A stretch of 64,000 bases of DNA from Planctomycetota bacterium. Lineage in GTDB: Bacteria > Planctomycetota > Planctomycetia > Planctomycetales > Planctomycetaceae. The notes below the pieces were generated by a model. That model was not told the DNA's origin. It ran no database searches and saw only the letters and a list, made by a program, of their open reading frames with translations. Location: NCBI GenBank assembly GCA_016872645.1, contig VGZH01000008.1, forward strand, positions 1-64,000, given 5' to 3'. Shown in pieces: positions 37,098 through 45,551 of this stretch. Each line of letters opens with the position of its first letter. Within the stretch, counting starts at the first letter, position 1. The position numbers and the translations under genes were made by a program.

Positions 37098-38321
37098 ATG
37101 AGTTTCAGGACACGGGTCGTTAAGTTGCGCGGATTGTTGAGAAGCCTCAGAGGGGTTGCAACCTTGCAGACGATCGAAGTGCTGGGCTGGGTTCTGTTCG
37201 CGATTTGGGCGGTGGTGTCGGGAATCCCGACCGTGTGGCTGCTTGGTCGGTCACTCAATCGGCAATCGGATCGGCTGGCTGATCCGGCATCGTGGCCGCG
37301 CGTGTCGGTCATCGTGCCGGCTCGTGACGAAGGTCCGAAGATTGAAGCCGGGTTGAAGTCACTGCTGGCATCGGACTACCCGAACATCGAGATCGTCGCG
37401 ATCGACGACCGCTCGCGCGACGACACCGGCGCGATCATGGATCGGCTGGCGAACGAGAGCGACGGGAAGCTGCGAGTCATCCACATCACCGATCTGCCGG
37501 AGGGTTGGCTCGGCAAGAATCATGCGTTGCAGGTTGGCGCTCAACAGTCCGACGGCGAATGGGTGCTGTTTACGGATGGTGATGTGGTTCACGCTCCGCA
37601 GACATTACGGCAGACGATTCGGTTCGTGGTGGCTCGCGGCACGGATCATCTGGCGATGTTCCCGGATTTTGAGTCGGGAGGAGTGTTCGAGACGGCGTTC
37701 GTGATCGGCTTTGGTGTCATGTTCGCGGCGGGGACTCAGCCGTATCTGATCCCGACGAAATTCACGCGAGCGTACTGCGGAGTTGGAGCGTACAACCTCG
37801 TGCGACGCTCGGCGCTCGACCGGGCGGGTGGTTTCGAGCCAATCAAGCTGGACATCATGGACGACGTGAAGCTCGGCAAACTGCTGAAGCGGACGGGGGC
37901 TCGCTGCGAAATCCTGCGTGCCGAAGGCGGACTGCGCATCCGCTGGCAAGCCGGAGCCTGGGCCTGCATCACGGGCTTGGAGAAAAATGCGTTCGCTTCG
38001 GCGAATTATGCGGTCATGCAATTGCTCTGGATTTGCGGAGTGACCACGCTGGTGTTCTGCGGGCCAGCCATCGGAGCAGTCTTGGTTGGGGAGTCTCGCA
38101 CCGGCTTCGTCGCGGCGACGATCCTGTCGCATGTTCTTTACGGGCTGACGGCCTGGCTGCACGGGTACTCGTTCTGGCTGTTTCCGATGCTGATGCCGGC
38201 GGGTTTGGCGTTTGTATTTGCGTTTCTGAGGTCCGGTTGGGTCACGATGCGGCAGGGTGGAGTCCGTTGGCGCGATACCTTTTACTCGTTGGAAGTCCTG
38301 CGAGGCGGTCTGTTTCGTTAA
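37098..38321 (+). CDS. Membrane-associated family 2 glycosyltransferase
   Basis: This is a 407-residue protein with an N-terminal membrane helix (about 27-48) and a GT-A catalytic domain: VSVIVPARDEGPKIE, IVAIDDRSRDDTG, LFTDGDVVHAP (DxD-like) and DIMDDVKLGKLLK. At least three membrane helices end it. It resembles the HpnB/CrtQ group acting on lipid acceptors. The ATG at 37098 has a weak site; a TTG at 37164 follows AGAGGGG by eight bases and matches the start of the hydrophobic part, so it may be the true start. Confidence 0.88.
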   Translation: MSFRTRVVKLRGLLRSLRGVATLQTIEVLGWVLFAIWAVVSGIPTVWLLGRSLNRQSDRLADPASWPRVSVIVPARDEGPKIEAGLKSLLASDYPNIEIVAIDDRSRDDTGAIMDRLANESDGKLRVIHITDLPEGWLGKNHALQVGAQQSDGEWVLFTDGDVVHAPQTLRQTIRFVVARGTDHLAMFPDFESGGVFETAFVIGFGVMFAAGTQPYLIPTKFTRAYCGVGAYNLVRRSALDRAGGFEPIKLDIMDDVKLGKLLKRTGARCEILRAEGGLRIRWQAGAWACITGLEKNAFASANYAVMQLLWICGVTTLVFCGPAIGAVLVGESRTGFVAATILSHVLYGLTAWLHGYSFWLFPMLMPAGLAFVFAFLRSGWVTMRQGGVRWRDTFYSLEVLRGGLFR

Positions 38322-38602
38322 GGCCTTCATGTCGTGACGATTGTGCTGACTCGACTCGGAGGGTCGCATCGGTCGCAGGGAGACTCCGCGAGAGAGGGGC
38401 TTTCTGAACGGTCGGTTCGGTTGCAATCGAGGGGTCGGCCACGTCTAATCCGGCCGCTTTCCAGGCTGGAAAGCTTCGGGCGACTGGCGGATTGATCAAA
38501 CCGACGCCAGTTGATTCCACCGAAAATCGGCGGAACAAGGAGCTGGGAAGTTCGGCCGAGTGGGTTATGGTTTGATCGTTCTCACACGAAAGGAATCAGC
38601 CA

Positions 38603-38890
38603 ATGAAACTTGGCTGGAATTTCATGAAGTTCACAGCGTTAGTGAGTGTTTTGGGACTCTCGATTTGGACGATCGGCTGCGGCGAACCCGCGTCGCCGGT
38701 CAAGCCGATCTCCCCCGCGAAGGCAACCAGCGGCGAAGCCGGTTCAACCAAGGGTGGCGGAACCGACGTTCCGGCCGCTCCTGAGGGAGACGCCGGAGCC
38801 GTGAAACCGGCCGATGCAGGCGACAAGAAAGAAGAGCCGAAGGCTGAAGAAGCCAAAAAGGAAGAGGCTCCCGCCGAGAAAAAAGAGTAG
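38603..38890 (+). CDS. Small Ala/Glu/Lys-rich lipoprotein
   Basis: This is a 95-residue lipoprotein with lipobox Cys26 (WTIGC). The mature part is all low-complexity, Ala/Gly/Pro then Lys/Glu (KKEEPKAEEAKKEE), with no fold expected. AAAGGAA precedes the ATG and a terminator follows at 38928. It may be a spacer or cell-surface protein; no function is known. Confidence 0.8.
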   Translation: MKLGWNFMKFTALVSVLGLSIWTIGCGEPASPVKPISPAKATSGEAGSTKGGGTDVPAAPEGDAGAVKPADAGDKKEEPKAEEAKKEEAPAEKKE

Positions 38891-38927
38891 CCTGAACGGC
38901 CATCCGGCCACACGCAGACGCTCACGA

Positions 38928-38953
38928 CGCCGCGGTTTAATCCGCGGCGTTTT
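38928..38953 (+). terminator. Rho-independent terminator
   Basis: A perfect eight-base stem CGCCGCGG / CCGCGGCG with a six-base loop is followed by TTTT. It ends the small lipoprotein transcript, just before the convergent gene at 38960. Confidence 0.9.
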
Positions 38954-38959
38954 CGTTAA

Positions 38960-39205
38960 TTAGCCGCTCATTTTCTCGTCGTACAGACGCTCGATGTCGG
39001 CAATCGTCACGGTGATCGTCCGGGTGAATCCGGTGTGAGCCCGGTCGTATTGTACGTTGCTCGCCTTTTCCGGGTGGCGATGCACGGCATCGGCCAGCCA
39101 GTGTTTGTCAGCGTCGGCCAGCTTGCCGATCGCGGCGTCCCAAATGGTTTTGGTTTCAATGACCAGCGAATCGACTCGCGGATCGAATTTGTTGAAGTCG
39201 GCCAT
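38960..39205 (-). CDS. Small conserved-looking hypothetical protein
   Basis: This is an 81-residue soluble protein with FDPRVDSLVIETKTIWDAA, then a charged helix and the end IADIERLYDEKMSG. No domain is recognised. It is bounded by a terminator on one side and a short gap before the SDR gene on the other. Base usage is like its neighbours, which supports it being real. Confidence 0.65.
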   Translation of the reverse strand: MADFNKFDPRVDSLVIETKTIWDAAIGKLADADKHWLADAVHRHPEKASNVQYDRAHTGFTRTITVTIADIERLYDEKMSG

Positions 39206-39295
39206 GGTGGTCTTCGCGGTGCGGAAAACGAGGGTTTAAGACGGGCCGCAGTATAGTCGCGGGACGTGAGGTTGGTAGCCAATGGAATCGACGTC

Positions 39296-40078
39296 TCACC
39301 AAAGCGTGTAGCCGCCGTCGATGACGATAGCCGCTCCGGTGACATAGCGGGCCGCGTCGCTGGCAAGGTAAACCGCCAGCGGGCCGAGATCCTCTGGTTT
39401 TCCAAAGTCCCCCGCGGGGATTTGCTGCTTGAAGGTGTCGATGATCGCTGGATTCTGAGCGGCCCAGCGAACGTTCGGTTCGGTCATGAATCCGCCAGGG
39501 CAAATCGAATTGACTGTGATCCGATGCGGAGCCCAATCAGTGGCAAGTGCTCGCGTAAACTGAATGACCGCCGCCTTCGAGGTCTCGTAGCTGCGGCCGC
39601 CGATCCCACGATTGGCTATCATCCCGGAGATCGACGCAATGTTGATGACTCGGCCACCAGTCCCGCGTTTGACCATTGCTCCGCCGATCAGCTTCGTGCA
39701 GAGAAACGTGCTCGTCAGGTTGATATCCAGAATCTGCTGCCACTGTTCGAGTGTCTGATCCTCGACCGGCACGTTCATCCGCCGTCCGCCGACGTTGTTG
39801 ATCAGAATGTCAAACGTCCCGAACTGATCAAGCGCTCGCTGACAGACTTGCTCGCACTCACTGGGGACGCCGACATCGCCGGCCAGAATGTCCGCCTTCC
39901 GACCGAGCTGTCGAATGTCGGCAGCGGTTTTTTCCAAGCTCTCACGATCGCGACCGACCAGCACGACCTCAGCACCCACATCGGCAATCGCCAAAGCCAT
40001 CTCACGCCCAAGTCCACGGCTTCCACCGGTGATGAACAGCCGCTGGCCGTCTAAGCGAAATCGATCAAGCACGCTCAT
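39296..40078 (-). CDS. Short-chain dehydrogenase/reductase
   Basis: This is a 260-residue classical SDR with TGGSRGLGREMALA near residues 18-31, NNVGG in place of the usual NNAG, the catalytic Ser in NIASISG and YETSKAAV (Tyr-x-x-x-Lys). The end YVTGAAIVIDGG is typical. It may be a gluconate 5-dehydrogenase-like enzyme; the substrate is not certain. Its ATG overlaps the rsmD stop codon (ATGA), so the two are translationally coupled. Confidence 0.9.
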   Translation of the reverse strand: MSVLDRFRLDGQRLFITGGSRGLGREMALAIADVGAEVVLVGRDRESLEKTAADIRQLGRKADILAGDVGVPSECEQVCQRALDQFGTFDILINNVGGRRMNVPVEDQTLEQWQQILDINLTSTFLCTKLIGGAMVKRGTGGRVINIASISGMIANRGIGGRSYETSKAAVIQFTRALATDWAPHRITVNSICPGGFMTEPNVRWAAQNPAIIDTFKQQIPAGDFGKPEDLGPLAVYLASDAARYVTGAAIVIDGGYTLW

Positions 40079-40752
40079 ACAAAGTGCTCCGGTGGTGAAA
40101 GGGAATTCGAGTCGATGGATTCAGCGACGGGTGTCGGTTGTTCTTCGAGAGTTGCCGGCTCAGGTGGCTTCGCCTTCTGATAGATGAAGATTTCCATGTG
40201 TGAGAAAGGCCAGTGATGCGCAAGTTCCCAAACATCGGGCATGACGAATTTCGCCTGCGCCGGTGTCCGAAAGACCAATCGTGTATCGGGAGAGCTGACG
40301 TCGTCGCGGGCAAGCTGCTTCAGAACTCGAAACAACTCTGAGGTGGGAGACAGATCTTTCACCATCGCGAACGGCGGATCAAAAAAGATCCAATCGAACG
40401 GGACAAACTGGGCCGATCCCCCTTTGGGGCGAAACGAGCAACGAAAAATGTCCGTCTGCCAGCACAAGCACGCGGTCTGAGCCTCCTCACCCAACGAGGC
40501 GACATTGTGTTTCAGTAATTCGAACGCTTTGCGGTCTTTTTCGAGGAACACAACGCTCGCCGCCCCGCGGCTGAGGGCCTCAAGACCAATCGTTCCCGTA
40601 CCGGAGAAGATATCCGCGACACGCTGTCCCTCGATCCAGTCACCGAGCCTCGTAAACAGCGATTCCTTCACAAAGTCGCTGATCGGCCGCGTCGTCAGTC
40701 CGGGATTCGCCAACAGTTTTCGCCGACGAAATCGTCCTGCAATGATCCGCAT
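40075..40752 (-). CDS. rsmD: 16S rRNA (guanine(966)-N2)-methyltransferase
   Basis: This is a 225-residue SAM methyltransferase of 16S rRNA. Marks are RIIAGRFRRRKL, RPISDFVKESLF, VADIFSGTGTIGLEALSRGA and the catalytic FFDPPFA (DPPF). A 40-residue Pro/Glu/Ser-rich tail after the usual end is unlike E. coli RsmD. GGAAGG precedes the ATG, and the FHA gene lies 18 bases upstream of it. Confidence 0.93.
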   Translation of the reverse strand: MRIIAGRFRRRKLLANPGLTTRPISDFVKESLFTRLGDWIEGQRVADIFSGTGTIGLEALSRGAASVVFLEKDRKAFELLKHNVASLGEEAQTACLCWQTDIFRCSFRPKGGSAQFVPFDWIFFDPPFAMVKDLSPTSELFRVLKQLARDDVSSPDTRLVFRTPAQAKFVMPDVWELAHHWPFSHMEIFIYQKAKPPEPATLEEQPTPVAESIDSNSLSPPEHFV

Positions 40753-40770
40753 GTGCCGATGCCTTCCGCC

Positions 40771-41361
40771 TTAATTGCCTGTTTTCAGAGCGGGAATCTG
40801 TTTCGGCAGCTTGCCAGCTTGAACCAATTCAAAGTGCCGCCGGATGATGTCTGCCCCCTCGTCACCGACCGTTTTGAATTTCTTCTGTCGGGGCAGTGGC
40901 ACGGGAGGTTCTTCTGGGATTGGTGTCGGCGGGGCGGAGCGCGCTGGTGCGGGATCACGCCGGACAATGGTCGTGTCTCCCGTTTCGCTTTCGCCCTCTT
41001 CATCCGCCAGCCAGTCCAAAATGCTGTCGTCGCAGGCAGATTTGTTGGAGGGCGTAGTTACCCCCGTTTTCTTTCCGGCAAGTTGAAACGTAATTGGGCC
41101 GACTCTCAAAATATCCCCTGGTTGCAGTTCCGCTTTGCCATTGATTGCAACGTCATTGATCAAGGTGCCGTTACGGCTGCCGAGATCATGAACCACCACG
41201 TGATCTCCCTCGCACACCAAACGACAATGTTGACGGCTGATTTGGTTGGTCGCCAGCCGGATCTGGCAAGACTCATCCCTGCCAACGACGACCTCTCCTT
41301 CGGGAAGCGTCATCCGCTTTCCTTGATGTTTTCCAGAGAGAATAATGAGGATCGCAGGCAT
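40771..41361 (-). CDS. FHA domain protein
   Basis: This is a 196-residue protein. The N-terminal half is a forkhead-associated domain that binds phosphothreonine: VVVGRDESCQIRL, ISRQHCRL and DLGSRNGTLIND, with the conserved Gly-Arg, Ser-x-x-His and Asn-Gly. The C-terminal half is Pro/Glu-rich with ADIIRRHFELV near the end. It lies between rsmD and the degenerate-receiver gene on the same strand, so a link to phospho-signalling is possible. A kinase partner is not in the window. Confidence 0.9.
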   Translation of the reverse strand: MPAILIILSGKHQGKRMTLPEGEVVVGRDESCQIRLATNQISRQHCRLVCEGDHVVVHDLGSRNGTLINDVAINGKAELQPGDILRVGPITFQLAGKKTGVTTPSNKSACDDSILDWLADEEGESETGDTTIVRRDPAPARSAPPTPIPEEPPVPLPRQKKFKTVGDEGADIIRRHFELVQAGKLPKQIPALKTGN

Positions 41362-41453
41362 CGAAAACGGCGCTCATTCCGTTGCTCGTATCCACGAACT
41401 TCGGACGGAAAGAATCAGGAACTGCGACGCTGCCCCCTCCGTCGCCCATGGAC

Positions 41454-42011
41454 TTACTCGTGCCGCGGAACAATCAGCGGCGCACCACAATCCGTACATG
41501 TTAGTGTCCGGCCGCGATGCACGGGACTCACTTTGAATTTCTTTCCGCAGCGGCAATTAAAGCGGATACGTTTCTCTTCTTTTGGGCCCCCGAGGTGCGT
41601 TCGCTCCCAAACACGCTGAACGATATCTCTGATCTCGGCGAGCAAGTTGTCTGGTGCGGCAGGCTTCGTCAAATAACCGTCGGCTCCCAGCCGCTCGGAA
41701 AGAGCGCGTGAGTCCTCCAGCGAGATTGCCGACAATACCAGGATAGGAACTGATTCGTCGGAGCGTTTCATTCTGTCGATCAACTCAAAACCATTTTCTC
41801 CCGGCAGGATCAATTCGGTGATTACGAAGTCCGGGCGCCGCATCCGAAATGCAGAGTGCGCTTGTCCGCCGTCTTTTGCAACTTGCACTCGGTATCCGTG
41901 CTGTTCGAGCAATGCCTTCAGCGAATCAGCCGCCGCGGAATCATCCTCAACCAGCAAAATATGATGAGCCAGCGCTCCAGCCGAAACGCTTTCAAGATGG
42001 CTGAACGGCAT
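41454..42011 (-). CDS. Degenerate receiver domain fused to a zinc ribbon
   Basis: This is a 185-residue protein. Residues 17-135 form a response-regulator receiver: acidic pocket VEDDS, switch Ser in VLSAIS and Lys in YLTKPA. At the phosphoacceptor position the sequence is VITELILPGENG, with Glu in place of the usual Asp, so it may mimic the phosphorylated state. A short tail follows with CRCGKKFKVSP and CTDCGAPLIVP, four cysteines fit for one zinc. There is no DNA-binding output domain. GAGGAGG precedes the ATG. It is divergent from csrA, with 457 bases between. Confidence 0.88.
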   Translation of the reverse strand: MPFSHLESVSAGALAHHILLVEDDSAAADSLKALLEQHGYRVQVAKDGGQAHSAFRMRRPDFVITELILPGENGFELIDRMKRSDESVPILVLSAISLEDSRALSERLGADGYLTKPAAPDNLLAEIRDIVQRVWERTHLGGPKEEKRIRFNCRCGKKFKVSPVHRGRTLTCTDCGAPLIVPRHE

Positions 42012-42468
42012 TGCTCGGCCTCCTCACCCTGATCCAGCACGGATTGCAGAACAGGTTTTTGCAAGGAATTCGGATTGTCAAGCGCCGCCGATAAAGTACC
42101 GAAAAATCCAAAGCTCAGCGAGGCTTGTGTCAGATGAATTCGAGTTCATGCAGTCAATACGAGCTACGAAAACTCAAGTCCAATGAAGCCTGACTCCCGC
42201 AGATATCGGAAAACTTAAGCAACGGCCTTACCGCTCGTTGCACCTGTTTATCCGGAAAAATGGCGAGGGACGAACCAACTCGGAGGCGGTTGCACTGGAA
42301 ATGTCAAGTCAACAGGAGGCCGAAGCGGCTTGACCGTGCGATTAAATTCTCTAATATTCGGGAAGAGATGTCTGGTGTCAGCGTTTTTTTGGTACCTCCT
42401 TGGTGGTGAGTCCGAAGAAACACCGCACATGCAGATTTGGAAGACCGAGGTTTGGAGATTCACGCCCC
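42012..42468. other. Region between receiver gene and csrA
   Basis: This 457-base divergent gap contains the csrA promoter at 42330-42357 and a leader of about 105 bases with GGA motifs. I see no gene in the rest. Confidence 0.5.
42330..42357 (+). promoter_or_regulatory. Sigma-70-type promoter of csrA
   Basis: TTGACC at 42330-42335 and TAATAT at 42352-42357 are separated by 16 bases. This puts a transcription start near 42364, about 105 bases before the csrA ATG. The leader contains two GGA motifs (ATTTGGAAG and GTTTGGAGA), the second overlapping the ribosome-binding site, as expected if CsrA represses its own translation. Confidence 0.6.
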
Positions 42469-42687
42469 ATGTTAGTCCTGTCCCGCAAACGCAATGAAAG
42501 CGTGGTTATCAACGACCAGATCTTTGTGACCGTGATCGAAGTTCGAGGCGACAAGGTTCGCTTGGGCATTCAGGCGCCTCGCGATGTTGTAATTCATCGC
42601 AGCGAAGTCATGGCGGCGATTCAAAGAGCGCAGTCGGTTGGAGCGGCCGAAGTCGATGAGTCTGGCGGCGAATCGGCAGGGACGTAA
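42469..42687 (+). CDS. csrA: Carbon storage regulator CsrA
   Basis: This is a 72-residue RNA-binding dimer that represses or activates translation at GGA sites. MLVLSRKRNESVVIN, IEVRGDKVRLGIQAP and EVMAAIQ are canonical. The last 18 residues are Gly/Glu/Ser-rich and not conserved. GGAG is 11 bases before the ATG. tRNA-Glu follows 61 bases downstream but has its own promoter. Confidence 0.97.
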   Translation: MLVLSRKRNESVVINDQIFVTVIEVRGDKVRLGIQAPRDVVIHRSEVMAAIQRAQSVGAAEVDESGGESAGT

Positions 42688-42705
42688 TGTGTTGATCGGG
42701 GCGGC

Positions 42706-42733
42706 TTGACAGTCATCATTGAGGCTCTAAAGT
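42706..42733 (+). promoter_or_regulatory. Promoter of tRNA-Glu
   Basis: TTGACA at 42706-42711 and TAAAGT at 42728-42733 are 16 bases apart, ending 15 bases before the tRNA 5' end. Spacing and the perfect -35 box fit a strong sigma-70-type promoter. Confidence 0.7.
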
Positions 42734-42748
42734 GTGCCCCCGCTTTAC

Positions 42749-42823
<75 letters not shown>

Positions 42824-43256
42824 GTCAGAAATGAAAACCCGAGCAGCTGCTGGCTGCTCGGGTTTTTTCTTGCTGTTGCAATGAAAGTGGCAGAGAGGTG
42901 TGCCGACGGATGCGAGGACGGATCATCGTCCGATAGGAGTGTCTGCGATGGAAATAAGCCTTTGTTAGCAGGGGTTGTTTCAGCTTTGGCCCCAGTTCAT
43001 TTCCAAGGTGGGGATTGCGGCCACTTCCCTCGATGAGTCGATTACCTACTCCAATTTTCAAATCTCCAACTAGGCGCCGCTCTTTGAGCGAAATCGGCCA
43101 GATTTGATGGGAGTTGGTACGGAGACAATGCGTTGTTAGGAAATTATCACCGTGAAGTTGAAGTCGCCAATGGAGTCGACTCAGTTCCGGGATATGGGTT
43201 TTCAGCGTTTCGGAAAAGGCAGCTGGATTGGCAGTTGCGGAGCCTTTAAGCCTTCT
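42824..43256. other. Region after tRNA-Glu
   Basis: Apart from the terminator at 42835-42868 I see no gene or repeat in these 430 bases up to the end of the convergent UbiA-family gene. Confidence 0.5.
42835..42868 (+). terminator. Rho-independent terminator of tRNA-Glu
   Basis: A ten-base perfect stem CCCGAGCAGC / GCTGCTCGGG with a five-base loop runs into six T residues, 12 bases after the tRNA. Confidence 0.92.
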
Positions 43257-44171
43257 TCAGGTCATCGCGATAAGGCGGCTCAGGCCGACAGCTGGAATCA
43301 GTAAGCTTACGGTTACGATGGCCAATTCTTGTCGACCGTTGAATGCGAATATCAGCGTCGCATCAAGCACCACGAGTGACAACAGCAAGACCTTAATCGC
43401 CAGTTGGACATGCTGTGGGCTCGGTCGAGTGATCGCGACCGCCAAGCGGCGGTCCAACGAGAACAGGATCATGGCCAGGATTGCCAATGCCGGCAGTCGC
43501 TGTTCGGCCAGACCCGCCTTGTTGACGAACATCGCCAAAACAACCACGCCGAAATTGATGACAGTGGCTGCACCCAGCAATGCTGCGCGTTTGCTGTCGG
43601 TGGCTTCCTGCCGGGCGAACAACGTCACGCCGACGATGTAGGTGCCCAGTCCAAACGCGATCGGCAACTGCGGTTTTTGAAAAACATCTGCGACGGAGAC
43701 CACCGCGCTGGCACCAAGCAGCACATTGCCCAGCCGACAGCTACCCATCACAAGCGGCCCCAGCAATGTCTTCTTCATACCCCCGTCGTAGCTGAGAATG
43801 AGCACACACAATCCCATCGCGATTAGCAGGCTTGGCATACCGGCGTAAAAGGAGGCCAAAAGACCAACCAGCATCAGTACGACGGCTAGGCGGAACGCTG
43901 ATGCAGGTGAAATCATTCCAGAAGGAATCGGCCGAGTGGGCCGTTCTTGGGCATCGATCAGGCGGTCGAAGTAATCGTTGAAGACCATGCCGGAGAGATA
44001 TAACCCGGCGGAGGCGAGGCATAACAGCAAGAACGACGGCAACAGATTGGGGCCTTCGTCACTGATCAGCGTCGAGTGATTTAAGAAAAAGCCAAGAAAA
44101 ATATCAGCGAGCGCCGTAAACAACGTTGGCAGGCGGAGCAATCGCAGATAGGCCATGACGTGCGGATTCAT
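43257..44171 (-). CDS. UbiA-family prenyltransferase, EboC-like
   Basis: This is a 304-residue membrane protein with about eight to nine helices. The first metal motif is NDYFDRLIDAQERPTRPIP. The second region is YDGGMKKTLLGPLVMGSCR; the MGxCR pattern fits the EboC branch of UbiA proteins rather than ubiquinone or menaquinone enzymes. The ATG overlaps the TGA of the inositol phosphate synthase gene, so the two are co-translated. An inositol- or sugar-headed prenyl product is possible but unproven. An in-frame ATG five codons later is an alternative start. Confidence 0.85.
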   Translation of the reverse strand: MNPHVMAYLRLLRLPTLFTALADIFLGFFLNHSTLISDEGPNLLPSFLLLCLASAGLYLSGMVFNDYFDRLIDAQERPTRPIPSGMISPASAFRLAVVLMLVGLLASFYAGMPSLLIAMGLCVLILSYDGGMKKTLLGPLVMGSCRLGNVLLGASAVVSVADVFQKPQLPIAFGLGTYIVGVTLFARQEATDSKRAALLGAATVINFGVVVLAMFVNKAGLAEQRLPALAILAMILFSLDRRLAVAITRPSPQHVQLAIKVLLLSLVVLDATLIFAFNGRQELAIVTVSLLIPAVGLSRLIAMT

Positions 44172-45382
44172 TGCTGGGCCGCCACTGCATCGGTCCATTT
44201 TTCGAGGGCAATGAATTGCTTTGCGAACTCTGGCTCGTGCGGCCCCATCGGGCTTTTGAAGAAGGCGGCCAGATGATTCATCACGCCCGATTTGCCTCGG
44301 CGCTGTTCGCGTTCGGTGAGACGCACCAAGTCCAGCGCCAGCGGCGCGGCCAGCAGCGAATCGCAGCCCTGCCAGGTGAACTGCAGAGTCATTTTCGTGC
44401 CGAGGAAGCCCTCAAAATGGATATGGTCCCAGGCGGTTTTCCAATCTCCCATCGATTCGATGTACTCGATACTCACCAGCGTCTGTGGCTTGTAGCCCAG
44501 AATTTCAGTGAGCAGGTGATCCTTTGACCGCACCTTGTTGGCCTTATTGATCGGATCGTCGAGCACCTTGCCGTCCATGTTGCCAAAGATGTTGTGTCCC
44601 ACCCAACTCATGACCTTCAGGTTCCGCGCGGCGAACATCGGGGCGAGCACTGCTTTCATCAGCGTTTCGCCGGTCTTGCCGTCACGGCCGACGTGCAGAC
44701 ACTTTTGCTTGATCGCGAATTCTTCCAGAGCCGGCAGATTCGACCCGACACTCGGAGTAAAGTTCACAAAGCTGCAACCGGTCTCGAATGCGGCGATGGC
44801 GTACAGTGTACTTGCCGGGACTGGCGAGGCGGCGTTGCTGGCCAACGCAGCGGAAATCTGAGCCCAACTCCACGAACTGGCATCGGTTGCGAGCGGCGGT
44901 TCGGTAGATGACAAGTACAAGACGACGACGTGGCCAAGGTTGTTGGCTTTTTTGAACGCGTCGATGTCGGCTCGCAATCGCTTCACTGCGGCGAGCGGGG
45001 TTTCCCCCTTCGTAGCGAGTGCTTTGGGCCCCGCAAATTTCTCAATGGTTGGGCCGACGTTGATTAGGCACCCAGGGCGGATGTTCTTGTCCCATTCGGC
45101 GAGTCGTGACGCAGTTGCATTCAGCAAATCTCGATCGAACACGCGCGACTTGTCGCGCAGGACTTCCGCTTCGGCGGCGTAGTTGGTCTCGCGAATTTCG
45201 TGGCCGCCGATCACGAACTGCGACCAATCGGCCAAGTTCAGTCGTGTGAATCTCGGCAATGACGTGACCAGCGCCGTTTCGGGAGCAACGCCTGCCTGCA
45301 ACCCGGCCAGTCCGACGGCGACAGTCGTCGATACGCCGCCCCAAGCTCCAATCAACCACAGTCCAATTCGTTCTTGCGACAT
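44168..45382 (-). CDS. ino1: myo-Inositol-1-phosphate synthase
   Basis: This is a 404-residue NAD-dependent enzyme that converts glucose 6-phosphate to inositol 1-phosphate. It has GAWGGVSTTVAVGLAGL, NVGPTIEKF, FVNFTPSVGSNLPAL, KTGETLMKAVLAPMF and SWVGHNIFGNMDG. The frame is open 41 codons upstream, but the family start and NAD loop begin at the ATG at 45382. It is translationally coupled to the UbiA-family gene. The phosphohexomutase upstream on the same strand may supply glucose 6-phosphate. Confidence 0.93.
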   Translation of the reverse strand: MSQERIGLWLIGAWGGVSTTVAVGLAGLQAGVAPETALVTSLPRFTRLNLADWSQFVIGGHEIRETNYAAEAEVLRDKSRVFDRDLLNATASRLAEWDKNIRPGCLINVGPTIEKFAGPKALATKGETPLAAVKRLRADIDAFKKANNLGHVVVLYLSSTEPPLATDASSWSWAQISAALASNAASPVPASTLYAIAAFETGCSFVNFTPSVGSNLPALEEFAIKQKCLHVGRDGKTGETLMKAVLAPMFAARNLKVMSWVGHNIFGNMDGKVLDDPINKANKVRSKDHLLTEILGYKPQTLVSIEYIESMGDWKTAWDHIHFEGFLGTKMTLQFTWQGCDSLLAAPLALDLVRLTEREQRRGKSGVMNHLAAFFKSPMGPHEPEFAKQFIALEKWTDAVAAQQ

Positions 45383-45551
45383 TATCTGAGCCAATCCAAT
45401 CCGGAAGGAAATTCGAAGGCGGGAGTATTCTGGCAGGAGGAAAATCTTCAAAAAAGCTGACGCAGAGGCGCGAACGCGCAGAGTTCGGGAAGAATCCGTT
45501 CCCATCCCTCTTCGTCTGGGTGCCTCTACGTGACCGTCGTCTTCTTAGTTT

